Position numbers and translations under genes: made by a program
The notes under the pieces: model-generated
What the model saw: the letters and a program-made list of their open reading frames with translations, nothing else
Databases searched by the model: none
What the model was told of the DNA's origin: nothing
Shown: one piece after another, positions 54,560-63,971 of the stretch
How positions within the stretch are numbered: the first letter of the stretch is position 1
How the letters are laid out: each line of letters begins with the position of its first letter
Assembly (NCBI GenBank): GCA_036499395.1
Contig: DASYDW010000123.1
Coordinates: forward strand, 123,144 to 187,143
DNA: 64,000 bases
Origin: Pirellulales bacterium
GTDB taxonomy: Bacteria > Planctomycetota > Planctomycetia > Pirellulales > JACPPG01
Reading direction: 5' to 3'

Positions 54560-56203
54560 CTACGGCTGAGGGATTACATCCGCCCGAGGTTGTGGCTGCG
54601 CTGCACCCGGTGGCACGGGTTCCGCTTCCGGACCCGAGAGCGGTGGCCCGGGTCGAGCCAACATATCGGCGCGAGGTTGACCCAAAGCGACGTACAACCG
54701 CACCTGGGCTTCGTTGAAGTCCACGATGGAATTCAAATAATCGACGCGAGCTCGGGCCCACAATCGCAGGTTGTTTAATACCTCGATCGGCAGTCCCGCG
54801 TGATTGCGGGTTCGCAGCAGGTCCTCTTGAAAGCCGGCCTGGCCGGTACGCGTGGCCCGTTCGTTTGTGCCAATCTGCGCGTAACGGGCCATCGACAAGG
54901 CGTATGCTTCGGCCACATCGGCCCTTGCTTGATTCAAGACAATCAAGAATCGATAGTCGTTTTGTCCTAGTCGAGCCCGGGATGCATCGATCAACGCTTT
55001 ATTGCCTATGCCGAGATTCTGCAAAGTCCAGTAGCCAATGACATCGAAGTCGTTGCGACCACTGAAGCTGCCGAAGCGAGGGTCTGTGGTGGTCTCGGCA
55101 ACGATATTGCTGCCGCCGCCGAACGTGCCGGCGCTAAATCCCAAAAACACGTTAGGCGAGAAAGGCAACAGCCGTGACGCCTGCAGTGACAGGAAGGTCT
55201 CGCGAATGGCCGTCCGTCGCTGCGCCAAATCTGGTCGTTGCAGCATGGCCATCGCCACCAGTTCGTTTAACGGAATCGGATCCGGAACGAGGGGCGTGGG
55301 AACGACCCAACGATCCGTCACATGCAATCGCAACGAGGGATCGAGATTCAGAACCTGGCAGAGCCGGGCCGAGGCGACCAGGATTCTTCCCTCTGCCGCG
55401 AATACATCAACCTGTCGCTGCGCCAGCTCCGTAGCGGCTCGTTCGGCATCCGCCTGGCGCCCTTCACCGACCTTGGCGAAGGCTGCTGTAAGGTCGGCCA
55501 CCTGCGCCGTGTCGTCGCGGATTTGCACATAAACGGCCCGCAATCCTTCGGCGCGCATCAACTCGTAGTAGGCCGTCCCCACGGCTCCGAGGACATCGTT
55601 GTTTGTCTGCCGATTGGCGAAATCTTGCTCGCGTACCACCTGCCGCGCAACGAGAATTCCGAAAATGGTGTTCGAGACATTGAGATTCCAAACAACGCCG
55701 GGAATGTTCACCGTCCCTGAACCGACCGCGTTGGCGCCGGCACCCACATACAGCGAGCTGCGACTGACGCGCAGAATGTCGCCCGCCGACTCCTGCAAGC
55801 TGCCGGAATGCGAATCGAAGTTCGAGCCAAGGTTCAGGTCGGGCAGCAACTGCGCCGCGGCCAACTGACGCAACGCCACGGCTTCGACAACGCGCTGCCG
55901 CGCCAGAAACAGATCCGGATTGCGCAGGCCGGCCAACCGAACAGCAACCGGAAGATCAATCGGAGCGAACTCCTCTGTCAGCAGTGAATTCTGTCGCCCA
56001 ACGATCCCTTCGACGATCGCTGTGCCTTTCGGAGGGGCGATTGTCTCGCCCTCCGAAGCTTGGGCAGCGCCGACAAGGCGAACCACGGGCGTCGGCGTCA
56101 CTCCCCACGCAGGCATCGGGGCTAGCCAACCGAGCACCGCGATCGCTACGGCCAATGATCGCGCGAGCCGGCTGCCATGCTGCGCCACACAAAAGCTTGG
56201 CAT
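54560..56203 (-). CDS. TolC family outer-membrane efflux protein (first)
   Basis: 547 residues from the ATG at 56203, chosen because the following residues (MPSFCVAQHG ... LAVAIAVLGWLAPMPAWG) form a signal peptide; ATGs at 56242 and 56263 are possible earlier starts. The body has the TolC pattern: AVRLAGLRNPDLFLARQRVVEAVAL, and near the end VDFNEAQVRLYVALGQPRADML. A second tandem copy of the TolC family in one locus is unusual. Codon use matches the neighbours. Confidence 0.9.
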   Translation of the reverse strand: MPSFCVAQHGSRLARSLAVAIAVLGWLAPMPAWGVTPTPVVRLVGAAQASEGETIAPPKGTAIVEGIVGRQNSLLTEEFAPIDLPVAVRLAGLRNPDLFLARQRVVEAVALRQLAAAQLLPDLNLGSNFDSHSGSLQESAGDILRVSRSSLYVGAGANAVGSGTVNIPGVVWNLNVSNTIFGILVARQVVREQDFANRQTNNDVLGAVGTAYYELMRAEGLRAVYVQIRDDTAQVADLTAAFAKVGEGRQADAERAATELAQRQVDVFAAEGRILVASARLCQVLNLDPSLRLHVTDRWVVPTPLVPDPIPLNELVAMAMLQRPDLAQRRTAIRETFLSLQASRLLPFSPNVFLGFSAGTFGGGSNIVAETTTDPRFGSFSGRNDFDVIGYWTLQNLGIGNKALIDASRARLGQNDYRFLIVLNQARADVAEAYALSMARYAQIGTNERATRTGQAGFQEDLLRTRNHAGLPIEVLNNLRLWARARVDYLNSIVDFNEAQVRLYVALGQPRADMLARPGPPLSGPEAEPVPPGAAQPQPRADVIPQP

Positions 56204-56459
56204 ATGTGTCTTCGTAAACCTAGGAGTAATCAATCCTTTCATGCACATCGGATCGATCCGCATACCCTGGCCACGGCAGCCGTAATGGACGGAACAGTTA
56301 CTACAACCGCTATCGATTCGAAGAGAATGCAGAGACTGCGATGACTTTCTCGTCGCTAGCATGTCAACCTGTCGCGGTAGAGCGACGACACGTCGGATGC
56401 TGAGGAAAAGAGGCGTCTGGCCAGATAGATTGCCAGCGCGGCGCGAGTCTGGAAGACGC

Positions 56460-56822
56460 TTACCGGCGCGAAGCAGCCGCGGCTTTGGGGCGGGGCCGTG
56501 CCGGAAGGGGTTCTTTCACCGGCATCGCCGTGGTGCCGCGCTTCGCGCGCACCGTGGCTCGCGGCGCATCCATGAAACCTGGTGGGCGGCGGCGCCCCTT
56601 GCTTTCCAGCTTCCATTCCAACAGGTCGGCCAGCTTGTCTACCGCCTTCAGCGTCAGGCCACGCTGCCCCGACATAAAGCGTGACAACGTGGCCTCGCTA
56701 ATCCCCGTGCGCTTGGCGAGTTGATAGCGAGTCAGGCCGCAACCATTAATTGCACGGCGCAACTGCTCGCTGAAATTTCGCCTGCGGTATGTGCTTTTGG
56801 GCATACAGAGATCGTGGTTCAT
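56460..56822 (-). CDS. XRE family helix-turn-helix regulator with basic tail
   Basis: 120 residues from the ATG at 56822 (56849 and 56804 also possible). The helix-turn-helix is SEQLRRAINGCGLTRYQLAKRTGISEATLSRFMSGQRGLTLKAVDKLADLL (about residues 18-68), a standard XRE/Cro type. After it comes a Pro/Arg/Lys/Ala-rich tail (RRRPPGFMDAPRATVRAKRG ... ARPRPKAAAASRR), which could add non-specific DNA contacts. Its target is unknown; it lies between the TolC gene and the ceramidase gene. Confidence 0.85.
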   Translation of the reverse strand: MNHDLCMPKSTYRRRNFSEQLRRAINGCGLTRYQLAKRTGISEATLSRFMSGQRGLTLKAVDKLADLLEWKLESKGRRRPPGFMDAPRATVRAKRGTTAMPVKEPLPARPRPKAAAASRR

Positions 56823-56870
56823 GCTTCCCATTTTGTCAAGCATGCCCACCGCCTACGAAAAGGTCACCTT

Positions 56871-58400
56871 TTAGTCCAATTCGGGCGGCAGCTTGCCGTA
56901 AGCCCACGGCTGGCCGGTGAACGCGGGCAACGCCGGCGGCTGCGGGATCGCCCCCGGCGCGAGCTGCGAGGTCAGATCGATCGCCGCGTCAGCGATTTTT
57001 CGCCCGGCGGCCGGCTCGAGATTCGTATAGCTGGTCAAGCGTGTCTCGTACCCGCCGCCGCGCGGGCCGAGCGCCTCTTCGGTCGGCACATACCCCACGC
57101 AATCATTGGCTAGTGACACGGGAAAGGTAAATGGAAATCGGCTGCCGGCTTTGATATCGAGCCCGTACTGGCAAAAGTATTCGGCCGGGCAGGATACAAA
57201 CACGGCCGGTCCGACCTGAATTGCCTGCACTTCGACCGGGGCGATCGGCTCGCGCGCCAGACGCGCGTCGAGCAGTACGATCTCCTTAGCGAACGTCCAC
57301 TCGGTCGTGTCGACTTTCTGCGGATCCCCGGCCAACACTTCGCGCGCTCGCGCCAGACGTTCCGGGCGCGGTTTGCGTCGCGGAATCTGCAGAGTGCGCG
57401 TCTCGCAATTAACCGGCACGAGCGCCCCGGCTCCTTGCTCCATCGCCAGCAAGACCTTCAGCGCCTCGGCCCCCACACGCCCGCCGACGAATCGCGCCGA
57501 GACCTCACCGAATTGCTTGATCGCGAACGGGCTGCGATTGTCGACCTGCGTCACATCGCCCGCCATGCCCGGCACGAACACGACGATCGCCTCGTCCCCC
57601 ATCAGTCCGCGGATCGTTTTTTCGATGTAGTGAATGTAATCGGCCGAGATGCCGCCGGGACCGGTGGTTGCATGACAACAGAAGTTCACGATGCAGCCAA
57701 GAAGTTTTCCGTCGTCGCTCCAGGCTCCCAAAACTCCAACTTGCGGATCGATCGGGCCGGCCGGCTCGAGGATGTCGGGGTTTCCCTGACCCGGGTGCGT
57801 CATTGTCAGCCCACCGGCCATGCGAAAGCGTCGATTGAACGCAACTTTGTCCTCGATTCCCATGCCCACGCCGCATCGCGCCGGGACCTTACTGCTGTCG
57901 GCAGCAACCACGGCATCGATGAGAGCCTGTTCGACGCGCCGCAAGTATTCAGCGTTGGCCATCGACGACTTTTCATAGGCCAGCGTTTTCACTTGCTCCG
58001 AAGCCTGGTCGAACTCGCCCGGCAGGATCATCCCGGTTGGGCCAGCCGAGTGCGAATGAGATGCCGCGATCATTACCGCCTCGGGCGGGATGCCGCATTT
58101 TTCTTGAATCGCCTTGCGAGCCGCATCGACGTTCACACGCCGGATCAGCAAGGCGTCGATGCCAACGATCGCGACACGCTTCGCACTGTCGTCGAATACG
58201 CTAGCGCGTACCTTGCATGAATCGTGCTTCATGCGATGAAATGCTTTGCCGTATCCGCCCGGCTGCTCCATGCCAATGTCGGGCGTAATGTCTCGTTCGG
58301 CAAAACCAGCCTTGAACGGCGCTGCCTCGGCCGCGAATCCTATCGACGCCGTGCCGAACAAGTAGGCCCAGGCAATCACAACACATTTGGCTCGGCTCAT
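56871..58400 (-). CDS. neutral/alkaline non-lysosomal ceramidase-like protein
   Basis: 509 residues. A signal peptide (VIAWAYLFGTASIGFAAEAAP) precedes the ceramidase-type domain: AGFAERDITPDIGMEQPGGYGK, VGIDALLIRRVN, IAASHSHSAGPTGMI (the His-Ser-His-Ser active-site region), and INFCCHATTGPGGISADY. Planctomycetes have many such proteins with broader roles, so sphingolipid cleavage is not assured. It ends a three-gene block with a PVC haem protein (start 61501) and an oxidoreductase (62913), all on the minus strand with small gaps. Confidence 0.88.
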   Translation of the reverse strand: MSRAKCVVIAWAYLFGTASIGFAAEAAPFKAGFAERDITPDIGMEQPGGYGKAFHRMKHDSCKVRASVFDDSAKRVAIVGIDALLIRRVNVDAARKAIQEKCGIPPEAVMIAASHSHSAGPTGMILPGEFDQASEQVKTLAYEKSSMANAEYLRRVEQALIDAVVAADSSKVPARCGVGMGIEDKVAFNRRFRMAGGLTMTHPGQGNPDILEPAGPIDPQVGVLGAWSDDGKLLGCIVNFCCHATTGPGGISADYIHYIEKTIRGLMGDEAIVVFVPGMAGDVTQVDNRSPFAIKQFGEVSARFVGGRVGAEALKVLLAMEQGAGALVPVNCETRTLQIPRRKPRPERLARAREVLAGDPQKVDTTEWTFAKEIVLLDARLAREPIAPVEVQAIQVGPAVFVSCPAEYFCQYGLDIKAGSRFPFTFPVSLANDCVGYVPTEEALGPRGGGYETRLTSYTNLEPAAGRKIADAAIDLTSQLAPGAIPQPPALPAFTGQPWAYGKLPPELD

Positions 58401-58441
58401 GGCATTACACCTTCCTTCTGAACGTGGCTATCCGCTGTCGC

Positions 58442-61400
58442 TTATTGGGGACCGGCAATACCGCCCACCGTTGATGGTCCGCTCTCCCCCTTCAAATACG
58501 CGAGCAGGTCCGCCAGTTCCTGACGGTTCATTGCTTTCTCGAATTCCTGTGGCATCAGCGACAGCTTGCTCGCCAAAAGAATCTCGATATCGCTGCGGAG
58601 CACCGTCTCTTCCTTACCCAGTGGCTGGCGCAACGTAATGCTGACAGGCGTTTCACTGGCCAGCAATCCTGTCAGCGTGCGACCATCCTTGGTTTCGACC
58701 GTGTAGGCGGCGAAGCCTTGCGTGATTTCATGCTCGGGAACGACGATGTGCAACAGGATCGTTTCCTTCGGCTGATTGCGGATGCCAAACAGATCAGGGC
58801 CGACGGCAAAACCTTCGCGATCGAGGCGATGGCAGTTCGCGCAATGCTTCTTGAAAACCACGCGGCCATTGCCGACGTCCGGCGTCAGACTCAATGCGGC
58901 TTTGCAGTCGTCGTAGACGCGGCCACGATCGGTCGCAGTGTTAAGCCCGAACATTTTCGCCGCTCGCTCCCGAATGATCGGATCGCTGTGCTCGGTCAGT
59001 TGCTTACGGCGCAGCGAATCGACCGCCCCCGCCGGCACCGCCCCTGCTTCGATGGCCTGGAGCAGCCCGGGCAAATGCGATTTATTCGAGAACATCGTGG
59101 CCAGCACCTCTTCGCGCACTGCCGGCGAGTAAACGGCGAATCGGTCGGCCGACAGCAAGGCCGCGCTGATCGGCTCGTGTTGCATTCCCCCTAGCGCATG
59201 CACGGCCGCGGCCTGCATCTCGACGGGCTGCGCGGGATCAACAAGCGCGAGCAATGTGTCACCGACTTTGGGAAAATCCCAATGCCCCAATAACGCAATA
59301 GCTGTCTTGCGTGACGCGCTGTCGCTCGTCGTATCGGTCGCGACGACGACCGCGTCGTCAACGAGCGCCGTGAGTTGTTCGCGCAACCGTTTGCTGGTGG
59401 TATCGTCGTCACTCAACACACTCGTCAGAACCGAACTTGAGCCGCGACTGGCCGTTCGACTGCGGAGCGCGTCGGCCATGCCCGTAATTATTGCGGCTCG
59501 CTCGGTCGTCGTCCTTTTGGAATCTAGAATCTGCGCGAGCACCGCGGACCACGCCTCCACGGGTTGGCTGGCGCCGAGCAAACGGCCCAACTCTCCACAT
59601 AACTGCTCGATATCCTGACCGTCCCCTGACTGTTCCGCCAACAATTCGTGGAGGAAGGCCCGTTCACGTCCCGCGATCGAACTAAACACGGCCGCCCTCA
59701 GCCAGCGGTCCTCCGCATCGCGCACTGCAAGATGCGCGAGTGCTGGAATCATCGTGGCATCGCCGGCGGCGCCCAGCGTCAGCGCCCACTGAAATCGCAC
59801 GCGCGGGTCGGCATCTTCTGCAAGCGGCCGAATCGCGTCGACAAGCGCGTGGGAACCGACAAAACGTCCCTCGGCCAACTGCAAAGCTTGTTCGCGAACC
59901 GCCGGACTTTTGTCGGCTAACGCGTGAGTGATCGTTGCGTCGTCAAGCTTGTGGCGAGCTTCGAGCAACCTCAGCACGCGAATCAATCCAGCGTCCGAGA
60001 GCTTTTCGTCGGTCAACACTGGCAAAAGCATTGTCTGCCGCGTCGGATCCTCGGCGAGCAGCAATCGCTGCCCTAGATCACGTGCCCACGCACCGTCGGC
60101 CTTCAGCAAGTCAACAGCCGAGGCCCCGCCTTTTACCAAACGCAGCACTAATCGTTGTTTTTCACTCAAATCGCGTCGCGTCAGCCCGGCATCGACCACG
60201 CGCCAAATACGTCCCATGCCGCGGCCACTGTCGAAGTCGGTCCGTTTGCGGATTTCGGCCGGCAGGTAGTCGGGATGCTCGATCGTCTTGCGATACATGT
60301 CGCAGATGTACAGCGCCTCGTCCGGGCCGGATGTCAGAAACACGGGTCGGAACCAATTGTCGGTGCTCGCCAGAAACTCGCGACCCGCGAGTGCAGGCTG
60401 CGCCGTGAACGTGGCGCCGCGCGGCGTCAACTTGTCGAAATGCACCAGGTTACCGGTCGGATCGCAACTGAACGCGCCGCCGGCGTACAACGCAGGCAGG
60501 CTGCCATCGCGCCATACGAAGACCCCGCACGCGGCGGTGAACGTGCCCGCATGAGAATCGGCGGTGGTCACGTTCGCGCTAATTGGAAATAGCCGGGCGC
60601 CCTGGCCATGTCCGGCTAGTGGCTCGGGCGTGAGATCGGTCGGGCAATTCTCCACTGTTTCCGAAAACGCCAGATGCAGATTGCGGCGCAAGTAGCGTGA
60701 AGGCAGCACCACATGCTGTACCGGCACGCGGTTGTAACAAATGAATCGCCGGCCGGCGTCGTCAAAGCACAGGCCGTACTGCCCGCCACCATCGCACGAT
60801 TCGTACTCGCTCAGGTCGGGTCGAAAGCGAAAGTCGCTGCGACCAAACTTGATCAGTGGTCGCACAGGATGAGCGGGGCAGGTAATGTTGCCGCCGGTGA
60901 GTCCGCTGGTCACATAGATCCAATTGTCGACGCCGAGCGTGGGATGGCTGACGCGCAGCTGCGTGCTTCCGGCGGTCGAGAATCCGGTGAACCAGACGTG
61001 ACGCTGGTCCGCGCGGCCATCGCCATCGGTATCTCTTAAAAACAGAATCTCGGGAGCGCAGGTGACGATCACTCCGTCGCGCCACGGCATAACGCCATTG
61101 GGGAACGTCAGGTCGGTAGCAAAATCGGTACGCTGATCGAATCGCCCATCACCGTCGGTATCCGCGAGCCGGGCAATGCGCCCCAGCGGTGGCTCGCCCG
61201 CCGGGGGCCCGTTCGGATATCCGCGATTCTCGGCGACGTAAAGAAAGCCCTGCTCATCGAAGGCGATTGCCACAGGGCTATCGACCAGAGGCTCGGACGC
61301 CACCAGTTCGACGCGCAACTGCCCGGCAACTGCAAACGACTGTAGCGCCTGCGGGGGAGATAACGGTCCGTCGATCGGCGCCGGCTTTTGGGCCGTTCCG

Positions 61401-61501
61401 CCGCCAGCTACGGGTGTCGGGGCGCCGGTCGGCTCAGCGAGCGCCGTTCCGTTCAACACGACAACGATCGAAATCAGGAGCGCTAGCAGGACGACGCGCA
61501 T
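58442..61501 (-). CDS. PVC-type haem-binding CxxCH protein, membrane-bound dehydrogenase-like
   Basis: 1019 residues from the ATG at 61501 (an ATG at 61534 precedes a weaker start). A signal peptide or anchor (LLALLISIVVVLNGTALAEP) leads to a six-bladed beta-propeller type domain (FDEQGFLYVAENRGYPNG, DTDGDGRFDQRTDF, DTDGDGRADQRHVWF). HEAT-like repeats follow (VREQALQLAEGRFVG ...), and a C-terminal cytochrome c domain with KKHCANCHRLDREG (CANCH) and axial SLMPQEFEKAM Met. The fusion of propeller, HEAT and haem domains is a PVC hallmark. Likely periplasmic redox role coupled to sugar or alcohol oxidation; substrate unknown. Confidence 0.92.
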   Translation of the reverse strand: MRVVLLALLISIVVVLNGTALAEPTGAPTPVAGGGTAQKPAPIDGPLSPPQALQSFAVAGQLRVELVASEPLVDSPVAIAFDEQGFLYVAENRGYPNGPPAGEPPLGRIARLADTDGDGRFDQRTDFATDLTFPNGVMPWRDGVIVTCAPEILFLRDTDGDGRADQRHVWFTGFSTAGSTQLRVSHPTLGVDNWIYVTSGLTGGNITCPAHPVRPLIKFGRSDFRFRPDLSEYESCDGGGQYGLCFDDAGRRFICYNRVPVQHVVLPSRYLRRNLHLAFSETVENCPTDLTPEPLAGHGQGARLFPISANVTTADSHAGTFTAACGVFVWRDGSLPALYAGGAFSCDPTGNLVHFDKLTPRGATFTAQPALAGREFLASTDNWFRPVFLTSGPDEALYICDMYRKTIEHPDYLPAEIRKRTDFDSGRGMGRIWRVVDAGLTRRDLSEKQRLVLRLVKGGASAVDLLKADGAWARDLGQRLLLAEDPTRQTMLLPVLTDEKLSDAGLIRVLRLLEARHKLDDATITHALADKSPAVREQALQLAEGRFVGSHALVDAIRPLAEDADPRVRFQWALTLGAAGDATMIPALAHLAVRDAEDRWLRAAVFSSIAGRERAFLHELLAEQSGDGQDIEQLCGELGRLLGASQPVEAWSAVLAQILDSKRTTTERAAIITGMADALRSRTASRGSSSVLTSVLSDDDTTSKRLREQLTALVDDAVVVATDTTSDSASRKTAIALLGHWDFPKVGDTLLALVDPAQPVEMQAAAVHALGGMQHEPISAALLSADRFAVYSPAVREEVLATMFSNKSHLPGLLQAIEAGAVPAGAVDSLRRKQLTEHSDPIIRERAAKMFGLNTATDRGRVYDDCKAALSLTPDVGNGRVVFKKHCANCHRLDREGFAVGPDLFGIRNQPKETILLHIVVPEHEITQGFAAYTVETKDGRTLTGLLASETPVSITLRQPLGKEETVLRSDIEILLASKLSLMPQEFEKAMNRQELADLLAYLKGESGPSTVGGIAGPQ

Positions 61502-61521
61502 CGGCGACTCGCTTGTACCGG

Positions 61522-62913
61522 CTACAGTGTCCAACCCGGGCGATAGTCGGAATGTACGAACGCATCAAGCTCGGGCGCGTTCGTGACTTTCATGTTCGCG
61601 CTGTCCCATTCCAGGCGTTTGCCCGGCGCACGTAGAGCCAGCACGCCGATCAGCACGATCTCGGTCAGAGGTCCGGCATAATCGAAATTCGAAACGGGAC
61701 GCGGCCCCCCTTTGCACGCCAACAGCCACTCTTCATAATGTCCGGGCGATCGCTCGAACGTCTTCGGCACCTGCTTGGCAGCTTCGGCGAGCGAGACGGG
61801 CAGCACCTCGGGCATACCGCCGTGCGAGGAGTGAAACATCTTCCCCTTGCTGCCGACGTACAGCACGCCGTTATCAGGCAGACGTTTGCCGGCCGGCATC
61901 TCGGCGGGGGTCGGCGGCATCAGTCCTCCTTCGTACCACGTCATGCGCACCGGCGGCAGTTTCCCACGCGCCGGAAACTCGAAGTTGATGATCGCTGCGA
62001 TCGGATACGTTTCGAAGTTCGGCTGGTTGTCGGCCAGCACCGATCCGTCGAGCGTCGTGCTGGCCTCGACCGTTGTCGGCGCGCCCAGGTTCAGTGCCCA
62101 CACCGGATGATCGATGATGTGGCATCCCATGTCCCCGAGCGCACCAGTGCCGAAGTCGCGCCAGCCACGCCAGTTCGCCGGAGCGTAGGCCGGATGATAC
62201 GGACGCTCTTGCGCGGGTCCGAGCCACAGGTTCCAGTTCAATGTCGGAGGAACAGGTGGAGTCTCGCTAGGGCGGCCAATTCCTTGCTTCCACAAACGCC
62301 CGGCGCGATCGGACCAGACGTGTACTTCGCGCACTTCGCCGATCAGGCCTGCCTGAATCCACTCGTTTGTCAGCCGAGAGCCCTCGCTGGCATGCCCTTG
62401 ATTACCCATCTGCGTGGCAACGCCCGCCTGATGCGCGGCCTTGGTCAGCTCGCGGCATTCACGCAGAGTGTGCGTCAGCGGTTTCTGACAGTAGACGTGC
62501 TTGCCGGCGCGAATCGCGGCCATTGATGCCACCGCGTGAATATGGTCGGGCGTGCCGACCGTCACGGCATCGATGTTCTTCGCCTCCTTGTCGATCAACT
62601 CGCGGAAATCCTTATACCGCCGCGCCTGTGGGAAGGATTGAAAGATACCGGCCGCGCGCTGCTCATCGACGTCGCACAGCGCGACGATGTTGGCCCCGTT
62701 GCGGGCGTGCGTGGCAATGTCCCCTCCCCCCATGCCTCCCGCGCCGATGCCAGCCAGGTTTACACGTTCGCTGGGAGGCACAAACCCAGCCCCTCCCAAT
62801 ACATGTCGTGGAACGATCGTAAAGCCCAGGGCGACGCCGCTCGTGGCGGCCAGGAATTTGCGCCGCGATGGTTTTCCTACGGCAGGTGCTGGAGACGTGG
62901 AGTCTGACATCAT
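61522..62913 (-). CDS. Gfo/Idh/MocA family oxidoreductase, Tat-exported
   Basis: 463 residues. SRRKFLAATSGVALG near residues 16-30 is a twin-arginine signal. The Rossmann fold starts VNLAGIGAGGMGGGDIATHARNGANIVALCDVD; the domain link reads VYCQKPLTHT where the family usually has E-K-P (here Q-K-P, so the Lys remains). The second ATG at 62910 is an alternative start. It oxidises or reduces a sugar or inositol-type substrate with NAD(P). It is the first gene of the block with the haem and ceramidase proteins, start-stop distance 21 bases to the haem gene. Confidence 0.92.
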   Translation of the reverse strand: MMSDSTSPAPAVGKPSRRKFLAATSGVALGFTIVPRHVLGGAGFVPPSERVNLAGIGAGGMGGGDIATHARNGANIVALCDVDEQRAAGIFQSFPQARRYKDFRELIDKEAKNIDAVTVGTPDHIHAVASMAAIRAGKHVYCQKPLTHTLRECRELTKAAHQAGVATQMGNQGHASEGSRLTNEWIQAGLIGEVREVHVWSDRAGRLWKQGIGRPSETPPVPPTLNWNLWLGPAQERPYHPAYAPANWRGWRDFGTGALGDMGCHIIDHPVWALNLGAPTTVEASTTLDGSVLADNQPNFETYPIAAIINFEFPARGKLPPVRMTWYEGGLMPPTPAEMPAGKRLPDNGVLYVGSKGKMFHSSHGGMPEVLPVSLAEAAKQVPKTFERSPGHYEEWLLACKGGPRPVSNFDYAGPLTEIVLIGVLALRAPGKRLEWDSANMKVTNAPELDAFVHSDYRPGWTL

Positions 62914-63134
62914 TACTCCCTGAAGGGCGAGGACGATCGGTATGCGCTTTTCGCAGGCTGGCAGTGAACGGCATGGATAAACTGCCCGCGGGTCACGAGC
63001 TTACCATGCCGAACGGGCCCAGGCACGCAGGTAGAGACGACGAAGAACCGGCGCCCTTCGAGAGAGCAAAACGGCCCGATGATGGCGAAATCGTCCCGGA
63101 CATGCCGGTCGGGAAACCGTCCGACGAAGTACGA

Positions 63135-63971
63135 CTATTTCGCCGTGGCTTGCCGCCCCGCGGCGCGCAAACCTTCGACGAAGTGCCGCGCTTGCTGATA
63201 GTCGTTGGCCGAGTAGTCGCGCATATTCGCCTTCAACTCGCCCAGCAGCGTCTCGCACGATTTATTGAAGGCCAGATAGCTCTCGGCATCGGGCTTGGCG
63301 CCCGCCACTTGCGCACGATAGTGATTCTCCAGCTCGTCGCGCGTTTCAATGTAACGGGCGTCTTGCAGGATCACAGGCCAAGAAACGTTCCCGGTGGCAG
63401 GGTCGAACTGCGAGGATTCCGGCACGCGTGGCGCCGCGGCGTGCGCGATTTTCGCCGCGTCCTCGGTCGAGAGCCGACTGCGAGAGGCGTCGTTGGCGCG
63501 GTGCGCTTGCCGCATCTGGTAATAGTCACTGGTCCAGGTCACTCGATTATTGAAATCGGTGGATCGCGCCTGCAATTCATTCTGCGTGGCTTGCGAGTTC
63601 TGCAAGTTCGCGTAGCCCGAGGCGGCAATCACTCGCGACATGCCCATCTCGTTGGCTGACAATGCTGTTCCTGCCATGCCTCCGTAACCACTGCGACGAC
63701 CATAATACCCGCGGTTATAGCCGTAATAAGGAGACGTATACCCGTATCCCCCCAAGGCCCAAGCATTCAAGCCGTACGGATAGAAGCCGCGGCGATAGAA
63801 GCCAACGAACTGGGCCGAGGCGGGAAGCACATCCGCGGCAAAGACGACAATCGCAATGCCAACGACCAGCAGCCGATTGAGCCATCGGATCCTCGCGTGG
63901 CTACGCGGTCCGACGGTAACCCGCGGTGCGTTGCACGACGTCTTCAGAAACGAACCCGGTTCGTGCGACAT
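63135..63971 (-). CDS. Gly/Tyr-rich exported protein, function unknown
   Basis: 278 residues. A basic N-terminus and hydrophobic stretch (LNRLLVVGIAIVVFAADVLPASAQ) form a signal peptide; then a Gly/Tyr-rich region (FVGFYRRGFYPYGLNAWALGG YGYTSPYYGYNRGYYG, about residues 55-95) suggests surface or low-complexity aggregation-prone sequence. The C-terminal half is helical and ends VEGLRAAGRQATAK. The window ends 29 bases upstream of the start. No family assigned. Confidence 0.72.
   Translation of the reverse strand: MSHEPGSFLKTSCNAPRVTVGPRSHARIRWLNRLLVVGIAIVVFAADVLPASAQFVGFYRRGFYPYGLNAWALGGYGYTSPYYGYNRGYYGRRSGYGGMAGTALSANEMGMSRVIAASGYANLQNSQATQNELQARSTDFNNRVTWTSDYYQMRQAHRANDASRSRLSTEDAAKIAHAAAPRVPESSQFDPATGNVSWPVILQDARYIETRDELENHYRAQVAGAKPDAESYLAFNKSCETLLGELKANMRDYSANDYQQARHFVEGLRAAGRQATAK

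Noticed and set aside
56204-56459. Sigma-54 promoter upstream of the TolC genes
   Set aside because: I searched both strands for a GG-N10-GC pattern of the TGGCAC-N5-TTGC type and saw none, which agrees with the missing GAFTGA loop of the nearby regulator.
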